NCBI GenBank assembly: GCA_025936675.1
Contig: JAICSX010000011.1
Span: forward strand, 1-62,533
Direction: 5' to 3'
Length of the DNA stretch: 62,533 bases
Source of the DNA: Sphingomonas sp.
GTDB lineage: Bacteria; Pseudomonadota; Alphaproteobacteria; Sphingomonadales; Sphingomonadaceae
Positions 1-8,806 of this stretch are shown one piece after another. The position numbers were made by a program, and so were the translations under genes. A model generated the notes under the pieces. That model saw only the letters and a program-made list of their open reading frames with translations, did no database searches and was not told the origin of the DNA. Within the stretch, counting starts at the first letter, position 1, and each line of letters begins with the position of its first letter.

Positions 1-1
1 G

Positions 2-781
2 AAGAAGGGCTATCGAACGCTGGTCACGACGCTTACCAAACGTATGGCCGAGGACCTCACCGAATATCACCACGAGGCGGGCCTTCGCGTCCGCTATATG
101 CACAGCGACGTCGAGACTTTGGAGCGTATCGAGCTGATCCGCGAGCTACGCCTCGGCGTCTATGATGTGCTGGTCGGGATCAACCTGCTGCGCGAGGGCC
201 TCGACATCCCCGAATGCGGGCTGGTCGCGATCCTCGATGCCGACAAGGAGGGCTTTCTCCGTTCCGAGACCTCGCTGATCCAGACCATTGGTCGCGCGGC
301 GCGGAACGTGGAAGGCCGCGTGATCCTCTACGCCGACACGATCACCGGCTCGATCGAGCGGGCGCTCGCCGAAACCAACCGGCGGCGCGAGAAGCAGCTC
401 GAATATAATCGCGAGCACGGGATCACGCCGGAGAGCATCAAGCGCCAGATCCACGACCTCCTCGCCGACGTGACGCAGCGCGATGGAGTCCTGGTCGATA
501 CCGGCGACGAGGAGCGCCCGCACCTCGTCGGACACAACCTCAAGGCGTATATCGGCGACCTCGAGGAGCGGATGCGGAAAGCCGCCGCCGACCTCGAGTT
601 CGAGGAGGCTGCGCGGCTACGCGACGAGGTCCGCCGGCTCGAGGAAGACGATCTTGGAATTCCCGAGTTCGACCGCGTCGCGCCGCGGCCGCTCGGCCAT
701 TCGACCGAGGGCAAGCCCGGCACCCGCAAGGGCCGGTTCGGCAAGCAACAACGCACCCGCTTCGGCGGGCGCCGCGGCTAG
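2..781 (+). CDS. uvrB: UvrABC excinuclease subunit B, C-terminal part (5' truncated by window edge)
   Basis: UvrB is the damage-verifying helicase-like subunit of nucleotide excision repair; it receives DNA from UvrA and recruits UvrC. The frame is open from base 2, and the first visible residues, [19 protein letters not shown], belong to helicase domain 2. The REGLDIPE and QTIGRAARN motifs (motif V and VI region) follow. The C-terminal UVR motif that binds UvrC is visible around [20 protein letters not shown], followed by a basic Gly/Arg-rich tail. About 259 codons are present of a protein usually near 700 residues. The stop shares a CTAG with the stop of the convergent autotransporter gene. 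Identification is secure; only the start is missing. Confidence 0.97.
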   Translation, partial: KKGYRTLVTTLTKRMAEDLTEYHHEAGLRVRYMHSDVETLERIELIRELRLGVYDVLVGINLLREGLDIPECGLVAILDADKEGFLRSETSLIQTIGRAARNVEGRVILYADTITGSIERALAETNRRREKQLEYNREHGITPESIKRQIHDLLADVTQRDGVLVDTGDEERPHLVGHNLKAYIGDLEERMRKAAADLEFEEAARLRDEVRRLEEDDLGIPEFDRVAPRPLGHSTEGKPGTRKGRFGKQQRTRFGGRRG

Positions 782-2604
782 AACGCCGCTTTCACTCCGA
801 CCTGGCCGCTCGTCTCCTGGCCGTGGTTGCGGCCGAAGGTGGTCGAGACGAATGCATCGACGCTGAGGTTGCCGACGATGCTTGCATTCGCTCCGGCCGA
901 GAACCGCCCATAGGTGTCCTTGCCGCGCGAGACCTGCCAGCTGTTGACGATCGTCGGTGCGCTCGTCTGGGCGAACCTGATCACGCGCCGGTTACCGCTG
1001 AACTCATGCTCGGCGGTCAGGTCGACGAACGGGTGAAGCCCTGCGAAATCGCCGCGAGCTTCGACGCCCGCCTGGCCCGTCAGTGACTTGAGGCTCTGGC
1101 TGCCGACGTTGAGCGTCAGTGCCGGATCGCCGCTCTCCGTATAGGAATTGACCCGTGCCCGCGCATAATCGAGCGCGACGACCGGGCCCACCTGCAAGGC
1201 GGTGAAGCCCATCAGATAGCCGCCCTTGGCGCCCGCGACCGTATGGTTGCCGCCGGGGCTCGCCGTCATGTCGTCGACAACGCCGACCCGCGTGATGCGA
1301 TTATGGTCCTTGCCGTAGCCGAGATAGGCCTGGCCGAAGAGGCCGTCCATGTCGACGCTGCCATAAGCGCCGACCTGCCAGCTGCGTCCCTTGTCGCGCG
1401 CGGCATCGTTGCCGAAGGTCACTTTGGGGCGACTGTAGTTGCCGGCGATTCCAACGACGCCCATCGGCATTGCATATTCGGCGCCGACGGTCGCGCCCAA
1501 GCCCTTCGCCTCGAAGGCGCTGTTTTGGCTGGTTGCACCATGATCGCTCTGAAAGCCATCGCCGAGGATGTAAAACCGCAGGCCCTCCGCGCTGCTTCCG
1601 TCGCGGCCGTAAAGATCGCCGCGGCTCGACAGAGTCCGCCCCCATTGCCGCCCCGTATCCAGCCCCAGATCCGCCGGCGCCGTCAAGGTCAGCGGGGCGG
1701 CGAGTTGCTTCGCCACATAATGCCCAACAATCGCAAAGCCGGTCGACGTCAGGTGCAGCGCGTCGCCGTAGAAGAGATATCCGCTGGAATCGATGACGCA
1801 GGTCGACGACGCCGCGGTCACCGGCTGGAACGTGGGGCAGACGAGACCCTTCGTAATCCCATAGGCCGTGGGGTTCGCCTTGATGTCGTTCAGCACGGAC
1901 GTCAGGTCGAGATAATGAACGATCGAACCACGGGCGGCATAGCCCGCAAGCACGCCCTGTGCGCCGGTGTTGTACGCGGTCGAGAAAGCCGTCCGGATGG
2001 CCGCGGCGGACGGATTGAGCGCCACCTCCGGCAGCTGGCCGGTGTCGCCGGCAAGGAAGCTGATCGTCGGCGTCCCCTTGGCCATCACCAGGTCCATGTT
2101 CTGCTGGAAAGCAGTGACCGATCCCGCGGCGGCAGTCGGTGCTCCGGCGAGGGTTCCGCCGCCCTGCTCGTAATAGCGTGCGTCGTTGCCTCCGATCGAC
2201 ACCGCGACGAGGTCGCTCTGCGTCAGCGTCGTGTTTACGGTCGGAAACCCGAGCGTCCCGCCGCCCGAGAGGAACTCCTGCACTTCGAATGGGAAGCCCG
2301 GAAGCCCCGCCGTTCCGTTGCCTGTCGTGCTCGCTCCGCCGATCGCGAAATTATATTGCGGCACCTGGAGGATGTCGCTCAGCGTGTCGACGTAGTTCGA
2401 GCCGCCGGAAAAGCGGCCGGTCGTATAGACCTGTGTCGACACCGGGTTGATTCCGGCCAGCCGCAAGGCGTTGCCGATGTCAGCGTAGGAGTCTCCAAAG
2501 ACGACGATGCGGTCGATTTGCTGGGCCAGGGCGGGTGCCGGAACTGCAGCGATGGCAATCAAGGACGCACAGGCAAAAGCACGCGAGAAACGCCACCGGA
2601 CCAT
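778..2604 (-). CDS. GDSL-type esterase/lipase autotransporter
   Basis: This 608-residue protein resembles EstA-type autotransporters, in which an SGNH/GDSL lipase passenger is carried by a C-terminal outer-membrane beta-barrel. A signal peptide ends near ALA-QQ (residue 27). The GDS nucleophile block ([12 protein letters not shown], Ser about 39), the block III GGND motif ([10 protein letters not shown]) and the DALHLT Asp/His block give a complete catalytic set. From about residue 320 the sequence shows alternating beta-strand patterns and ends in a terminal Phe (VKAAF), typical of barrel insertion signals. It is expected to be surface-anchored and to hydrolyse short- or medium-chain esters; the substrate is inferred only from the family. 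It stands alone and converges on uvrB. Confidence 0.92.
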   Translation of the reverse strand: MVRWRFSRAFACASLIAIAAVPAPALAQQIDRIVVFGDSYADIGNALRLAGINPVSTQVYTTGRFSGGSNYVDTLSDILQVPQYNFAIGGASTTGNGTAGLPGFPFEVQEFLSGGGTLGFPTVNTTLTQSDLVAVSIGGNDARYYEQGGGTLAGAPTAAAGSVTAFQQNMDLVMAKGTPTISFLAGDTGQLPEVALNPSAAAIRTAFSTAYNTGAQGVLAGYAARGSIVHYLDLTSVLNDIKANPTAYGITKGLVCPTFQPVTAASSTCVIDSSGYLFYGDALHLTSTGFAIVGHYVAKQLAAPLTLTAPADLGLDTGRQWGRTLSSRGDLYGRDGSSAEGLRFYILGDGFQSDHGATSQNSAFEAKGLGATVGAEYAMPMGVVGIAGNYSRPKVTFGNDAARDKGRSWQVGAYGSVDMDGLFGQAYLGYGKDHNRITRVGVVDDMTASPGGNHTVAGAKGGYLMGFTALQVGPVVALDYARARVNSYTESGDPALTLNVGSQSLKSLTGQAGVEARGDFAGLHPFVDLTAEHEFSGNRRVIRFAQTSAPTIVNSWQVSRGKDTYGRFSAGANASIVGNLSVDAFVSTTFGRNHGQETSGQVGVKAAF

Positions 2605-2747
2605 GTTCCAACTCCCCTCAAGCTCAGCTGCTCACGCGAGCTCACAAGGGCATCGTCGCCACTTATCGACAGCAGTGCAAGTAAACTCCGCCCTGCGTCC
2701 GTCGACGCGTCGGCGACTGCAGCAATTCAGCAACAGGTGAGGAGCGA

Positions 2748-2764
2748 GACCGCGCTTTGCGGTC
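2748..2764. other. Small GC-rich hairpin between two minus-strand genes
   Basis: GACCGC and GCGGTC form a 6-bp stem with a 5-base GCTTT loop just downstream of the stop of the membrane-protein gene that ends at 2775. No T-run follows on the minus strand, so it is at most a weak transcript-end structure. The rest of the 170-base gap up to the autotransporter start shows no other clear signal. Confidence 0.35.
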
Positions 2765-2774
2765 CCGCCTGACA

Positions 2775-3230
2775 TTATCGGATCAAACCCTTCTTCTCGG
2801 CCGTCCACGCGTACCAGAAGAGGAAGATGGAAACGGCGATGATGACGAATGGCATCACGGAGTACATCGCGCCCTCCGCGCCTGGCAGCGGCGGCGCCAG
2901 CGCGATCTGATAGCCGAGGCTGAGGATCGCGCCGACCATCGACAATCCATAGGACCAGACCGCCCAGCGATTGCGAATGAGCAGAAGGACGGCTCCGAGC
3001 AGCGCCAGCCACACGCCTAGGCCCCAGCCGATTTGAGCATAGAGCGGCATTGAGTCGACCCAGGCGAGCGCCGTGTTCGGATCGACGCCGGGCATCGCGC
3101 TGGAAATGTAATCCGTGTTGCGCATGCGCGTCATCGTATAGTCGTAGGCTCCAAAGCAGCTCCACAGGAGCGACAGGATTCCGACAATCCAGAGGTGCAC
3201 GGGCGTGCGCACTTGTGCAGTTGTAGCCAT
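2775..3230 (-). CDS. Small four-helix membrane protein of unknown function
   Basis: This 151-residue protein is mostly hydrophobic, with four probable transmembrane segments: after the N-terminal TPVHLW, around WGLGVWLALLGAVLLLI, around YGLSMVGAILSLGYQIAL and near FVIIAVSIFLFWYAW. It ends in a basic tail (EKKGLIR). Similar short membrane proteins are seen in sphingomonads, but I know no assigned function. It lies alone between the histidine kinase and the autotransporter, all on the minus strand, with about 90 bases to the kinase. The start is the first ATG after the non-coding gap. Real gene status is likely from its codon pattern and compact helices. Confidence 0.75.
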   Translation of the reverse strand: MATTAQVRTPVHLWIVGILSLLWSCFGAYDYTMTRMRNTDYISSAMPGVDPNTALAWVDSMPLYAQIGWGLGVWLALLGAVLLLIRNRWAVWSYGLSMVGAILSLGYQIALAPPLPGAEGAMYSVMPFVIIAVSIFLFWYAWTAEKKGLIR

Positions 3231-3323
3231 GGAATTTCCCCCACCGCGCCGCGCCTCACGTCACGCGGCAGAGGGAGGAGGCTCCTGAATCACGGGCGAG
3301 TCAACAGCCGTAAGGCAAGCCTT

Positions 3324-5246
3324 TCAGGTGACGGGGATTTCCTGCTTGAGGACACTCCCCACGGCGCCCGCGAGACCGTCCATCTCATAGGGTTTCTGGA
3401 GCACGGGGAAGCCGTGGTTGCCGGTCACTTGCTCGCTGTATCCGGTGGTAAGGAGGATCGGCAGCTCGGGGAAGCGGTCGCGGACTTTGCGGGCTAGCTC
3501 GAGCCCACTGATTCCGCCCGGCATGACGATGTCTGAGAAGATGAGCTTCGGCCTCGTGCCGCTCGAAAGCTTCTCGAGCGCTTCCTTGGCGCTGTGCGTG
3601 ACGACGCTTTCGAAGCCGAGCTCACCGAACATTCCAGCTGCGAGCTCGGCGACGACCATGTCGTCCTCGACGATCAGCACATGTCCGGAATGATGACCGT
3701 TGGCATGCCCCTTCGTTGCCGCCGACCCGTGGCTCGCCGGCAGGTACAGAGTGAAGGTCGAGCCGTGACCCGGCTCAGAATCGGCGGTGATCACGCCGCC
3801 GATCTGCTTCACGAACCCGAAGACCTGGCTAAGTCCAAGGCCGGTGCCTTCGCCATAGCCCTTGGTCGTGAAGAAGGGCTCGAACACGCGGTCGATCACG
3901 TCACGCGACATGCCTGACCCAGTGTCCGATACTTTCAGGACGACATGCTCTCCGTGGAGGCCCTCGGGTTCGCCTTCCAGCACCTGGTTATGCGCGCTGA
4001 TCTTGAGCGAACCGCCTTCCTTCATTGCGTCCCTGGCGTTGAAGGCGAGGTTGAGGATCGCAAGTTCGAGTGCGCCCGCGTCAGCATCGATCGGCCACAG
4101 CAGATCGGAGATTTCCGTCACGACCTCGATGTTGCTGCGCAGCGACGGCCGGAGCAGGGTCGTCACATCCGAGAAGAATTGCTTCAAGTCGATCTGCTGC
4201 ATCTGGAGCGGCTGCGCGCGAGCGAACGCAAGAAGCTGCTTGGTGAGGCTGGCGCCGCGCTGCGCAGAACCTTTGACGCCTTCCAGCATCTTCCGAACCT
4301 TCTCAGGGTCATGGAGGTTGCGGATGCCGAGCTCGCAGGCTCCGAGAATGGCTGTCAGCAGATTGTTGAAATCATGCGCGAGGCCGCCGGTAAGCTGTCC
4401 GAGCGCCTCCATCTTCTGCGAGCGGAACAATTGCTCACGCGATTCCTGGAGCCGAACGTCCGCCTCGCGTTTTTCCGTCATGTCGCGCGTCACCTTGGCG
4501 AAGCCGATCAGCGTCCCGTCGTCGCTCCGGATCGCATCGAGCACGACGCTCGCCCAGAAGCGGGTGCCGTCCTTGCGAACGCGCCAGCCTTCCGCTTCCC
4601 ATCGGCCGGTCTTGCGTGCCGTATCGAGCGCTCGCTGGGGCACGCCGGCGTCGCGTTCCTCGGGCGTGTAGAAGCGGCTGAAATGCTCGCCGACGATCTC
4701 GTCGGGCGTATAGCCCTTGATGCGCTGTGCCCCGACGTTCCAGTTTGTGACCCGGCCATCAGGATCGAGCATGAAGATCGCATAATCGGTGACGCCCTGG
4801 ACGAGGATCCGGAAGTGTCGCTCGGCGTCGAGCAGGGCCTCCTGCGCCTCGCGCTGGTCGGTCATGTCGCGGGTGATCTTGGCGAAGCCGATCAGCTCGC
4901 CACTGGGATCGTTGATGCGGTCTACGACGATGCTCGCCCAGAAGCGCGAGCCGTCTTTCCTGACGCGCCAGCCCTCGCCGGCGTATTTCCCTTCGCGCCG
5001 CGCCGTCTCCAGGACCTTCTGCGGCATCCCGGCCCCGCGGTCCTCTTGGGTGTAGAAGGTCGAGAAGTGCTTGCCGACGATCTCATCGGCCTTGAAACCC
5101 TTGATCCGCTCCGCGCCCGCATTCCAGCTGGTCACGTTGCCGTCGGGATCCAGCATGTAGATCGCATAATCGACGATTGACTGAATCAGCAGCTTGAACG
5201 GATTTTCTGAAATAAGACTGTCCTTCGGAACCCCCGCCAATCCCAC
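3324..5246 (-). CDS. Hybrid sensor histidine kinase with tandem PAS domains and a receiver domain
   Basis: This soluble 640-residue kinase has the order PAS (about 20-130), PAS (about 145-255), HisKA, HATPase_c and REC. The phospho-acceptor is His291 in GGLAHDFNNLL. The ATP lid shows DTGSGM and GTGLGLS. The C-terminal receiver carries its phospho-acceptor Asp in FSDIVMPGG. No signal peptide or membrane segment is seen, so it probably senses a cytoplasmic cue. The two PAS domains are strikingly similar along their whole length (both contain GWRVRKDG and RFWAS), which points to an internal duplication. PAS domains of this type can bind FAD, haem or other small ligands, but none can be named here. 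No partner regulator is adjacent, so its output probably acts in trans. Confidence 0.93.
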   Translation of the reverse strand: MGLAGVPKDSLISENPFKLLIQSIVDYAIYMLDPDGNVTSWNAGAERIKGFKADEIVGKHFSTFYTQEDRGAGMPQKVLETARREGKYAGEGWRVRKDGSRFWASIVVDRINDPSGELIGFAKITRDMTDQREAQEALLDAERHFRILVQGVTDYAIFMLDPDGRVTNWNVGAQRIKGYTPDEIVGEHFSRFYTPEERDAGVPQRALDTARKTGRWEAEGWRVRKDGTRFWASVVLDAIRSDDGTLIGFAKVTRDMTEKREADVRLQESREQLFRSQKMEALGQLTGGLAHDFNNLLTAILGACELGIRNLHDPEKVRKMLEGVKGSAQRGASLTKQLLAFARAQPLQMQQIDLKQFFSDVTTLLRPSLRSNIEVVTEISDLLWPIDADAGALELAILNLAFNARDAMKEGGSLKISAHNQVLEGEPEGLHGEHVVLKVSDTGSGMSRDVIDRVFEPFFTTKGYGEGTGLGLSQVFGFVKQIGGVITADSEPGHGSTFTLYLPASHGSAATKGHANGHHSGHVLIVEDDMVVAELAAGMFGELGFESVVTHSAKEALEKLSSGTRPKLIFSDIVMPGGISGLELARKVRDRFPELPILLTTGYSEQVTGNHGFPVLQKPYEMDGLAGAVGSVLKQEIPVT

Positions 5247-5348
5247 TACTCCTCACGCGCGCAGGATGCACCCGCGCAAGAACGCATAACCCGCCAACCG
5301 CGCAGCGGTTTCAGCCACACAACGCTAATCGCGCAAAAAGCTTCGCGG

Positions 5349-6650
5349 TCAGCGGTGCTCTTTTGCTAGCCGGTGCATCAGGATCGCGGCGCGCTTCGCC
5401 TGCTTGAAGATCGACGGGATGTCGACCGTTTCGGTTGCGGTGTGCGATCCGGAGCTCGACGGTCCCAGTCCCGCGAGCCCCGACACGTCCGCCGCGACGA
5501 AGCTGATATCGCCCGCCCCCCGCTTGGACGCATCGAGCTCGCCCATCTCGGGCAATCCCATGTCCTGGTTGACCCCGTTCAATTGCGCGAGGATCGCGCG
5601 ATTGCCCTCGGTCGGCGCCATCGGCGGATAGATGTCGGCGTCGAAGCTGATCTCCGCATGGGCGCCGGCAAGCGGCTGGGCGACGATCGCCCGCATCTTG
5701 GCTTCGGTCCGGTCGATCTGTTCCTGGCTGATAGCTCTCAGGTCGCCGCGGGCAATCGCGGTCGCGGCAATGATGTTGGTCTTGCCGGCCGCCTCGAGCC
5801 GGATCTTGTCGGCGTCGAGGGTGGCGGTCTGGCCGCCGCCGACCAGTCCTACATTGTAGGTCAGCTTGTCCTCTAGGAGCTCACGCCGGAACTGGTCGAT
5901 GATCCGCGCGAGCTCGTAGATCGCGCCATAGTCGCCGGCGCCGACCCCGGCGGAATGGGCGCTTCGGCCGGTCACGGTCAGCGTCCAGCTTCCCGCGCTT
6001 CGCCGCGCGGTCGAGCCCATGTCGCTGCCGTTTTCGATGGCGAGGTCCTCGAAGTCGAGCGCGACGTCGGCCTTCTTGCCCTCAGCGACGAGGTCGCGAC
6101 GCGAGATCGCCAGCGGCCGGCCGGCATCCTCCTCGTCTCCGGTGAGGAAGACGGTGATGTTGGCATTCTTGAGTGTTCCCGCCGCCTGCATCGCTCGGAG
6201 CGCCGCGACGATCACGGCATCGCCGCCCTTGTCGTCGCCGGAGCCGGGGCCGCGTGCCCGATCGCCCTCCTGCGCCCAGCGCTGAAAGGGCGAATCCGGC
6301 TCGAACACCGTATCGAGATGGCCGATCAGCAATAGCCTCTTGCCGCGCCGACTGCCGGCGTGCCGGGCGATCAAATGGCCGGCGCGCCCGACCGCGCTCA
6401 TGTCGACCCATTGGATCTTGAAACCGAGCTGCTGAAGCTCCGGCGCGACCATGTCATGAACGGCTTCGACTCCGGCCTTGTTCATCGTTCCGCTATTCTG
6501 GTCGACCCAGCGCTGGAGCATTGCCACGGTGCGCTGCTGCTCGGAATCGACGGTGCGGACCATCACCTGCTCGGCTGGGGAAAGGGCGGCGAACGCGGGA
6601 GTGGATAGGGCGGAAAGCGCGGTAAAGGCGCATAGGATTCGTGAGTTCAT
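5349..6650 (-). CDS. Exported M20-family metallopeptidase (glutamate carboxypeptidase-like)
   Basis: This 433-residue M20 di-zinc exopeptidase or amidohydrolase has a signal peptide ending near PAFA, so it should act in the periplasm. The metal-binding motifs are present: GHLDTVF (His, Asp), SGDDKGG (bridging Asp), GDEEDAG (catalytic Glu pair) and SGSHTATE near the C-terminus (His). A dimerisation-type insert containing GRSAHSAGV lies around residues 215-330, as in CPG2-like enzymes. The family removes C-terminal glutamate or cleaves dipeptides; the true substrate cannot be read from sequence. It is monocistronic, and the repeat at 6689-6776 lies upstream of its start. Confidence 0.92.
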   Translation of the reverse strand: MNSRILCAFTALSALSTPAFAALSPAEQVMVRTVDSEQQRTVAMLQRWVDQNSGTMNKAGVEAVHDMVAPELQQLGFKIQWVDMSAVGRAGHLIARHAGSRRGKRLLLIGHLDTVFEPDSPFQRWAQEGDRARGPGSGDDKGGDAVIVAALRAMQAAGTLKNANITVFLTGDEEDAGRPLAISRRDLVAEGKKADVALDFEDLAIENGSDMGSTARRSAGSWTLTVTGRSAHSAGVGAGDYGAIYELARIIDQFRRELLEDKLTYNVGLVGGGQTATLDADKIRLEAAGKTNIIAATAIARGDLRAISQEQIDRTEAKMRAIVAQPLAGAHAEISFDADIYPPMAPTEGNRAILAQLNGVNQDMGLPEMGELDASKRGAGDISFVAADVSGLAGLGPSSSGSHTATETVDIPSIFKQAKRAAILMHRLAKEHR

Positions 6651-6688
6651 GGTCCGAGCCTAGCGCAGGGGCTTGGAATGACACCAGC

Positions 6689-6776
6689 CGTCACCCTGAA
6701 CTTGTTTCAGGGTCCATAACTGAAATGCGCCGCCTTCCTTCATCATCATGGATGCTGAAACAAGTTCAGCATGACG
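6689..6776. repeat. Palindromic intergenic repeat (CCTGAACTTGTTTCAG type)
   Basis: Two 29-base arms, 6689-6717 and 6748-6776, are inverted copies of each other with a few mismatches and are separated by 30 bases. The arm core is CTGAACTTGTTTCAG. The right arm reads ATGGATGCTGAAACAAGT and onwards. I recall this repeat type as dispersed through sphingomonad genomes as a non-autonomous palindromic unit; that recollection was not checked here. It sits between the divergent M20 peptidase and endolysin genes, where its RNA could form a long hairpin. Confidence 0.85.
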
Positions 6777-6848
6777 GTTATGGTTCACTACTCTTTCCTA
6801 CAACATACCTATTTGGTTATTCACCGTCCGACTCGAAGGAGAGGCGGA

Positions 6849-7439
6849 ATGGATGAAGTGGTGAATGTCGACGCGTTGATCGAGGCGCTACTCGATCGAG
6901 AGGGCGGCTATGTCGACAATCCAGCGGACAAGGGCGGCCCGACTTGCTTTGGAATCACCGAAGCGGTGGCGCGCGCCCACGGCTATGCCCGGCCAATGCG
7001 GCAGCTGCCGCGCGAGCAGGCCGCAACCATCTACCGCCGGCTCTACTGGTTGAGACCTCACCTCGACGAGATTGCCGCGCGGTCGATGCGCATCGCGGCC
7101 GAGCTGTTCGACACCGGAGTCAACATGGGCCCGACGGTTGCGATCACCTTCCTCCAGCGCGCGCTGACCGCGCTCAATCGCAATGCGTCGGACTATCCCG
7201 ACCTGACGCCGGACGGGCGCGTAGGTCCGGCGACGTTGTCGGCGCTCGACACCTTCCTTGGACTTCGCGGCAAGAGCGGCGGGGAAACGGTCTTGCTGCG
7301 TGCGCTCGAGGCCCTCCAGGGGGAGCGCTACCTCCGCCTCGCCGAGCGGCGGCCGGCCAATGAGGCATTCCTCTATGGGTGGCTTGCGAACCGGATTGGT
7401 GATGCAACGGCAATTATATACTTGAGAAAGCAGGGCTGA
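6849..7439 (+). CDS. Phage-type endolysin, GH108 family, 3' end altered by an insertion element
   Basis: This 196-residue lysozyme-like protein has an N-terminal GH108 domain, with the catalytic Glu18 in LLDREGGYVDNPADKGGPT, and a C-terminal peptidoglycan-binding part (LTPDGRVGPATLSAL). ATG 6849 follows the ribosome site AAGGAGAGG. GH108 endolysins lyse the wall in alphaproteobacterial phages and gene-transfer-agent-like systems. The last nine codons (AIIYLRKQG) come from the terminal repeat of the IS element inserted after base 7408. Joining the flanks across one target copy restores an ending of GDATCA followed by TAA at 9913-9915. The enzyme is therefore probably still functional with a changed tail. 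It begins a lysis cassette that continues at 9975. No signal peptide is seen, which fits holin-dependent export. Confidence 0.9.
   Translation: MDEVVNVDALIEALLDREGGYVDNPADKGGPTCFGITEAVARAHGYARPMRQLPREQAATIYRRLYWLRPHLDEIAARSMRIAAELFDTGVNMGPTVAITFLQRALTALNRNASDYPDLTPDGRVGPATLSALDTFLGLRGKSGGETVLLRALEALQGERYLRLAERRPANEAFLYGWLANRIGDATAIIYLRKQG
7401..7408. repeat. Target-site duplication, left copy
   Basis: The 8 bases GATGCAAC immediately precede the left inverted repeat of the IS1595-type element. An identical copy follows the right end at 9898-9905. A length of 8 bp is what IS1595-family elements usually generate. The identity of both copies supports a fairly recent or well preserved insertion. 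Confidence 0.93.
7409..7434 (+). repeat. Left terminal inverted repeat of the IS element
   Basis: The sequence begins GGCAATTATATACTTGA and matches the reverse complement of 9872-9897 at about 24 of 26 positions, the first 17 without mismatch. It doubles as the end of the endolysin reading frame. Confidence 0.92.
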
Positions 7440-7538
7440 TTCGCTACCTCACAAGGTGCGTGACAGGCCGGTGAACCAAGTAGGTGATTGCCCAGTGGTC
7501 GCGGTGCGGGCGCAGTTCTCCAGCGGGAGAGTTGCGTC

Positions 7539-7703
7539 GTGCAGACCGACGAAGATCAGGAAGTCGAGATTACGCCCGAGATGATCGAGGCGGGCTCTTC
7601 TGCCTTGCTTGAGTGGCTACCAGAGGCGGCCCAGCCGCCTAGCTTTGCTGATCGCGTGGCGGAAGAGGTGTTCCGCGCGATGAAATTGGCCCGCCGCCCC
7701 TGA
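7539..7703 (+). CDS. Small acidic passenger protein, function unknown
   Basis: This 54-residue ORF starts at GTG 7539, chosen because GGGAGA lies about 8 bases upstream. A longer in-frame reading back to 7488 has no comparable site. The product contains EVEITPEMIEAG and ends in a basic AMKLARRP. It lies inside the IS element, and its 3' end overlaps the convergent HEPN-like gene by about 65 bases. That overlap lowers confidence that both are translated. No function can be assigned. Confidence 0.5.
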   Translation: MQTDEDQEVEITPEMIEAGSSALLEWLPEAAQPPSFADRVAEEVFRAMKLARRP

Positions 7704-8241
7704 GTGTCGCTTTCTCGTGAAGTGCCCGCATTCGATTGATTATCGAAGCAAGATACTTCGCCGTAATCTCTTGAGGACGCCGGGACTCTATCGGCACGTT
7801 CGACGAGATACGGACCGTCACCTTTCCGGTGTTGGCTTCCGTGAACCAATGTCCATGTACAAGGCCATTCCTGATTCCGTTTAGGGCTTTGAACTCGTCT
7901 ATGATGTCGTCGTACAGTTCTGGCAGATCGGCGTTGTGCGGAGATCCTTCTAGAAGCGCCGTCATAAGTTTAATCCGAGCGTCCTCAGATATGATCGTTC
8001 GAAATATCTTTCTTGCGGCTGAATTGCTCGAAAAGGTCTCGTTCCTTCTGCCTTCGAGCAAATCCTCGAAAACGTAGGTCATGGTTTCTTCCACGTGCCA
8101 CCAGTAGCTGACCAGGAATCCGAACTGAGCTGCGATTGCGGTGTCAGCGATGCCCCAATTGCCTCCAGCCTCCGGGGCGGGATAATGCGTGGTAGACGAC
8201 TGCTTCCAGCGAATGGGTTTCGGAGTTTTTGGAGTGTTCAT
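7639..8241 (-). CDS. HEPN-like hypothetical protein carried by the IS element
   Basis: This 200-residue helical protein contains IRNGLVHGHWF at about residues 120-130, an R-x4-H motif of the kind that forms the active site of HEPN RNases and of related non-catalytic helical proteins. The N-terminal part, with SYWWHVEETMTYVFEDLL, also resembles the first helices of such four-helix bundles. HEPN proteins often act as RNases in toxin or phage-defence loci, but single R-x4-H matches can be accidental. Its ATG overlaps the ATG of the divergent 37-residue gene by two bases (CATG). It has no relation to transposition and is a passenger. The family call is moderate; activity is not established. Confidence 0.6.
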   Translation of the reverse strand: MNTPKTPKPIRWKQSSTTHYPAPEAGGNWGIADTAIAAQFGFLVSYWWHVEETMTYVFEDLLEGRRNETFSSNSAARKIFRTIISEDARIKLMTALLEGSPHNADLPELYDDIIDEFKALNGIRNGLVHGHWFTEANTGKVTVRISSNVPIESRRPQEITAKYLASIINRMRALHEKATLRGGGPISSRGTPLPPRDQQS

Positions 8242-8353
8242 GACAGAAGCCGATCAAAAGCGAGAGGATGACGTGTTGCGGCGGATGCTCAACACGAAGC
8301 CCAAGCCGCACAAGAGCATGGCTCCCGGCAAGCCGACGAGACCGAAGAAGTAG
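8240..8353 (+). CDS. 37-residue basic peptide (MLNTKPKPHK type) divergent from the HEPN-like gene
   Basis: ATG 8240 to TAG 8353 encodes 37 residues beginning MTEADQKREDDVLRRML. The second half (NTKPKPHKSMAPGKPTRPKK) is rich in Lys and Pro. Short proteins with an acidic start and a 'RML..PPKPHK' type middle occur widely in alphaproteobacteria, to my knowledge without a known role. The start codon overlaps that of the divergent HEPN-like gene by two bases, so the two genes must share a promoter region inside each other's coding sequence. It could be a nucleic-acid-binding or antitoxin-like partner; that is inference only. Confidence 0.6.
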   Translation: MTEADQKREDDVLRRMLNTKPKPHKSMAPGKPTRPKK

Positions 8354-8393
8354 GCGGCTAGGAGCGCGCGGGCGATGACAGACACAGAGACGA

Positions 8394-8699
8394 TTATCGC
8401 CCTTGTCGCTTCATGTTCGCTACCTCAACTACCGCCCGAGCTGCTTCATCCAATATCTTGTCGATCTGCTCGTGCATCTTCACGACTATATCTGAGAAGC
8501 GTTCCGCTAGGTGGTCGTTTCCGGGAAATGCTCCGGTCACTGAATCGGGCATCTGCCGAATCTGGTCCTTCAGCGCCTGAGCGATCTTCGGGATGTCCTC
8601 GACGGGCTGCTCTCTGAGCGCGTTCTTGAGCAGAAATCCGATTAGGAATTCTTGAGCGCCAAGCTGGCTCACGACATTTCGCATCCATTCTTCGGGCAT
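8394..8699 (-). CDS. Hypothetical 101-residue passenger protein
   Basis: This mostly helical, soluble protein starts MPEEWMRNVVSQLGAQEFL and ends in a basic NMKRQGR. It has no signal peptide, membrane segment or motif I recognise. It lies inside the IS element between the 37-residue gene and the transposase. The plus-strand ORF over the same bases is rich in Ser/Arg and looks like its shadow. It is probably a real passenger gene, but no function can be proposed. Confidence 0.55.
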   Translation of the reverse strand: MPEEWMRNVVSQLGAQEFLIGFLLKNALREQPVEDIPKIAQALKDQIRQMPDSVTGAFPGNDHLAERFSDIVVKMHEQIDKILDEAARAVVEVANMKRQGR

Positions 8700-8806
8700 C
8701 GAACCACTCCTCCCGCCAACGCGAATTCGGCGGGAGGACGCTAACGGAAGTTAACGACGAGTCCAGCACTGGGAACCGACGCCCCGCGACAGCGTTTGCC
8801 GCGACT

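Noticed and set aside
1243..2772. 509-codon plus-strand open frame over the autotransporter
   Set aside because: It mirrors the autotransporter codons and shows no domain or signal.
6771..6848. Upstream start for the endolysin at 6771
   Set aside because: It would begin inside the palindromic repeat; ATG 6849 has AAGGAGAGG ahead of it and matches the usual GH108 N-terminus.
8375..8617. 80-codon plus-strand ORF in the IS element
   Set aside because: It is Ser/Arg/Leu-rich, has no ribosome site and is antisense to the better-formed 101-residue ORF.
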